Shown piece by piece: positions 6,024 to 6,463 of a stretch of 6,463 nt of DNA. The position numbers and the translations under genes are program-made. Below the pieces are notes generated by a model that was given only the letters and a program-made list of their open reading frames with translations, had not been told where the DNA came from and ran no database searches. Numbering within the stretch: position 1 is the stretch's first letter; the number at the start of each line of letters is the position of its first letter. Source of the DNA: CAYLRF01 sp964385995 (lineage in GTDB: Bacteria; Bacillota; Clostridia; Lachnospirales; Lachnospiraceae); the NCBI GenBank assembly GCA_964385995.1, contig CAYLRF010000072.1, positions 1 to 6,463 of the forward strand. The letters are read 5' to 3'.

Positions 6024-6463
6024 ATGAGTAAACCTGACACACAGACTCTGAAAAAACTCGAATATGATAAGATCCTCTCGCTTCTCGCCGCCGAGGCTTC
6101 CTCAAAAAGCGGCAGGCAGAAGTGTCTTGCTCTGCGCCCGATGACCGACATCGCCGCCGCAGACGCCGCGCAGGAGGAAACCGCCGCCGCTCTTTTTCGG
6201 ATCACGGCGGGAGGACGACCTGCTTTTGACGGATGTGAGGATACCCACGATATCTTAAGACGTCTCTTCCTTGGCGCTCCCCTAAGCTGCGCGGAGCTGC
6301 TTCGCGTAAAGAGGCTCCTTGAGACCGCGGAGGCTGTCAAATCCTACGGCGCCGTCACAGAGAAAAAAGAAGGGGACGAGAAACCGGGCGGCGAAGGGGA
6401 CGAGAAACCGGGCGGCGAAGGGGACGAGAAACCGGGCGGCGAAGATGAACGCGGCGACGCCCG
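6024..6463 (+). CDS. mutS2: MutS2 family protein, N-terminal part (cut by the window edge)
   Basis: MutS2 proteins are MutS-like ATPases without the mismatch-recognition domain, carrying a C-terminal Smr nuclease region. Family members have been linked to suppression of recombination and, in B. subtilis, to splitting collided ribosomes. Only 146 codons are present, so the ATPase and Smr parts are not visible. The start MSKPDTQTLKKLEYDKILSL and the following ASSKSGRQKCLALRP stretch match the typical MutS2 N-terminus (LExxKILxxL, ASSxxG). I assign the family from this alone. ATG 6024 is the first start in a frame open only from 5991; it lacks a Shine-Dalgarno and follows the stop of a mini-ORF by 5 nt. 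Residues 116-139 are three identical copies of EGDEKPGG, an acidic insert where homologues usually have a short loop between core helices. Confidence 0.85.
   Translation, partial: MSKPDTQTLKKLEYDKILSLLAAEASSKSGRQKCLALRPMTDIAAADAAQEETAAALFRITAGGRPAFDGCEDTHDILRRLFLGAPLSCAELLRVKRLLETAEAVKSYGAVTEKKEGDEKPGGEGDEKPGGEGDEKPGGEDERGDA
6369..6440 (+). repeat. Perfect 24-bp x3 tandem repeat inside mutS2
   Basis: Units 6369-6392, 6393-6416 and 6417-6440 are identical at every base (GAAGGGGACGAG then AAACCGGGCGGC) and encode EGDEKPGG three times in frame. A partial fourth unit (GAAG) follows. The lack of any synonymous difference points to recent slippage or conversion, and the period preserves the frame. 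The unit is unrelated in sequence to the other arrays in the window. Confidence 0.95.

Overview
The window reads as chromosomal DNA of a Gram-positive Firmicute, most likely a Clostridia member of moderate-to-high GC (Lachnospiraceae-like, an inference). The reasons are the housekeeping set: YhaM-type 3'-5' exoribonuclease, the Fe-S RlmD/RlmCD rRNA methyltransferase and MutS2. Promoters also look sigma-A-like and ribosome binding sites purine-rich. I see no insertion sequence, phage gene, CRISPR array, tRNA or rRNA.

Layout. Bases 1-201 are downstream of rlmD. They hold an imperfect inverted repeat (13-59) and a weakly supported minus-strand frame that follows the rlmD stop. rlmD is at 202-1593 (-). 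Bases 1594-1805 hold no gene or terminator I can defend, and no clear promoter. yhaM is at 1806-2750 (-). Bases 2751-3016 are almost filled by a four-unit imperfect tandem repeat of 62-63 bp, each unit containing a dyad. Its last unit runs over the stop codon of the next gene, a cytoplasmic GH38 alpha-mannosidase (3017-5455, -). Bases 5456-6023 form a divergent regulatory region, and the 5' part of mutS2 (6024-6463, +) runs off the right edge.

The divergent region is the richest part. A minus-strand promoter (TTGACG, 17 bp, TATAAG with extended -10 TG) should drive the mannosidase and perhaps yhaM and rlmD behind it. It lies inside concentric inverted repeats that look like an operator. Its predicted transcript has a leader of about 280 nt with two further imperfect tandem arrays (35 bp x2, 24 bp x3). 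Facing the other way, a plus-strand promoter (TTTACG, 17 bp, TATAAT) should drive mutS2. Its leader of about 174 nt has a strong ribosome binding site in front of a 32-codon mini-ORF. That ORF overlaps a second mini-ORF by ATGA, and the second stops 5 nt before the mutS2 ATG, which has no Shine-Dalgarno of its own.

A recurrent theme is short tandem duplication: four main arrays with unrelated units within about 3.7 kb, one of them a perfect 24-bp triplication inside the mutS2 reading frame. The core proteins are ordinary. What deserves a second look is the repeats and the leader/operator architecture.
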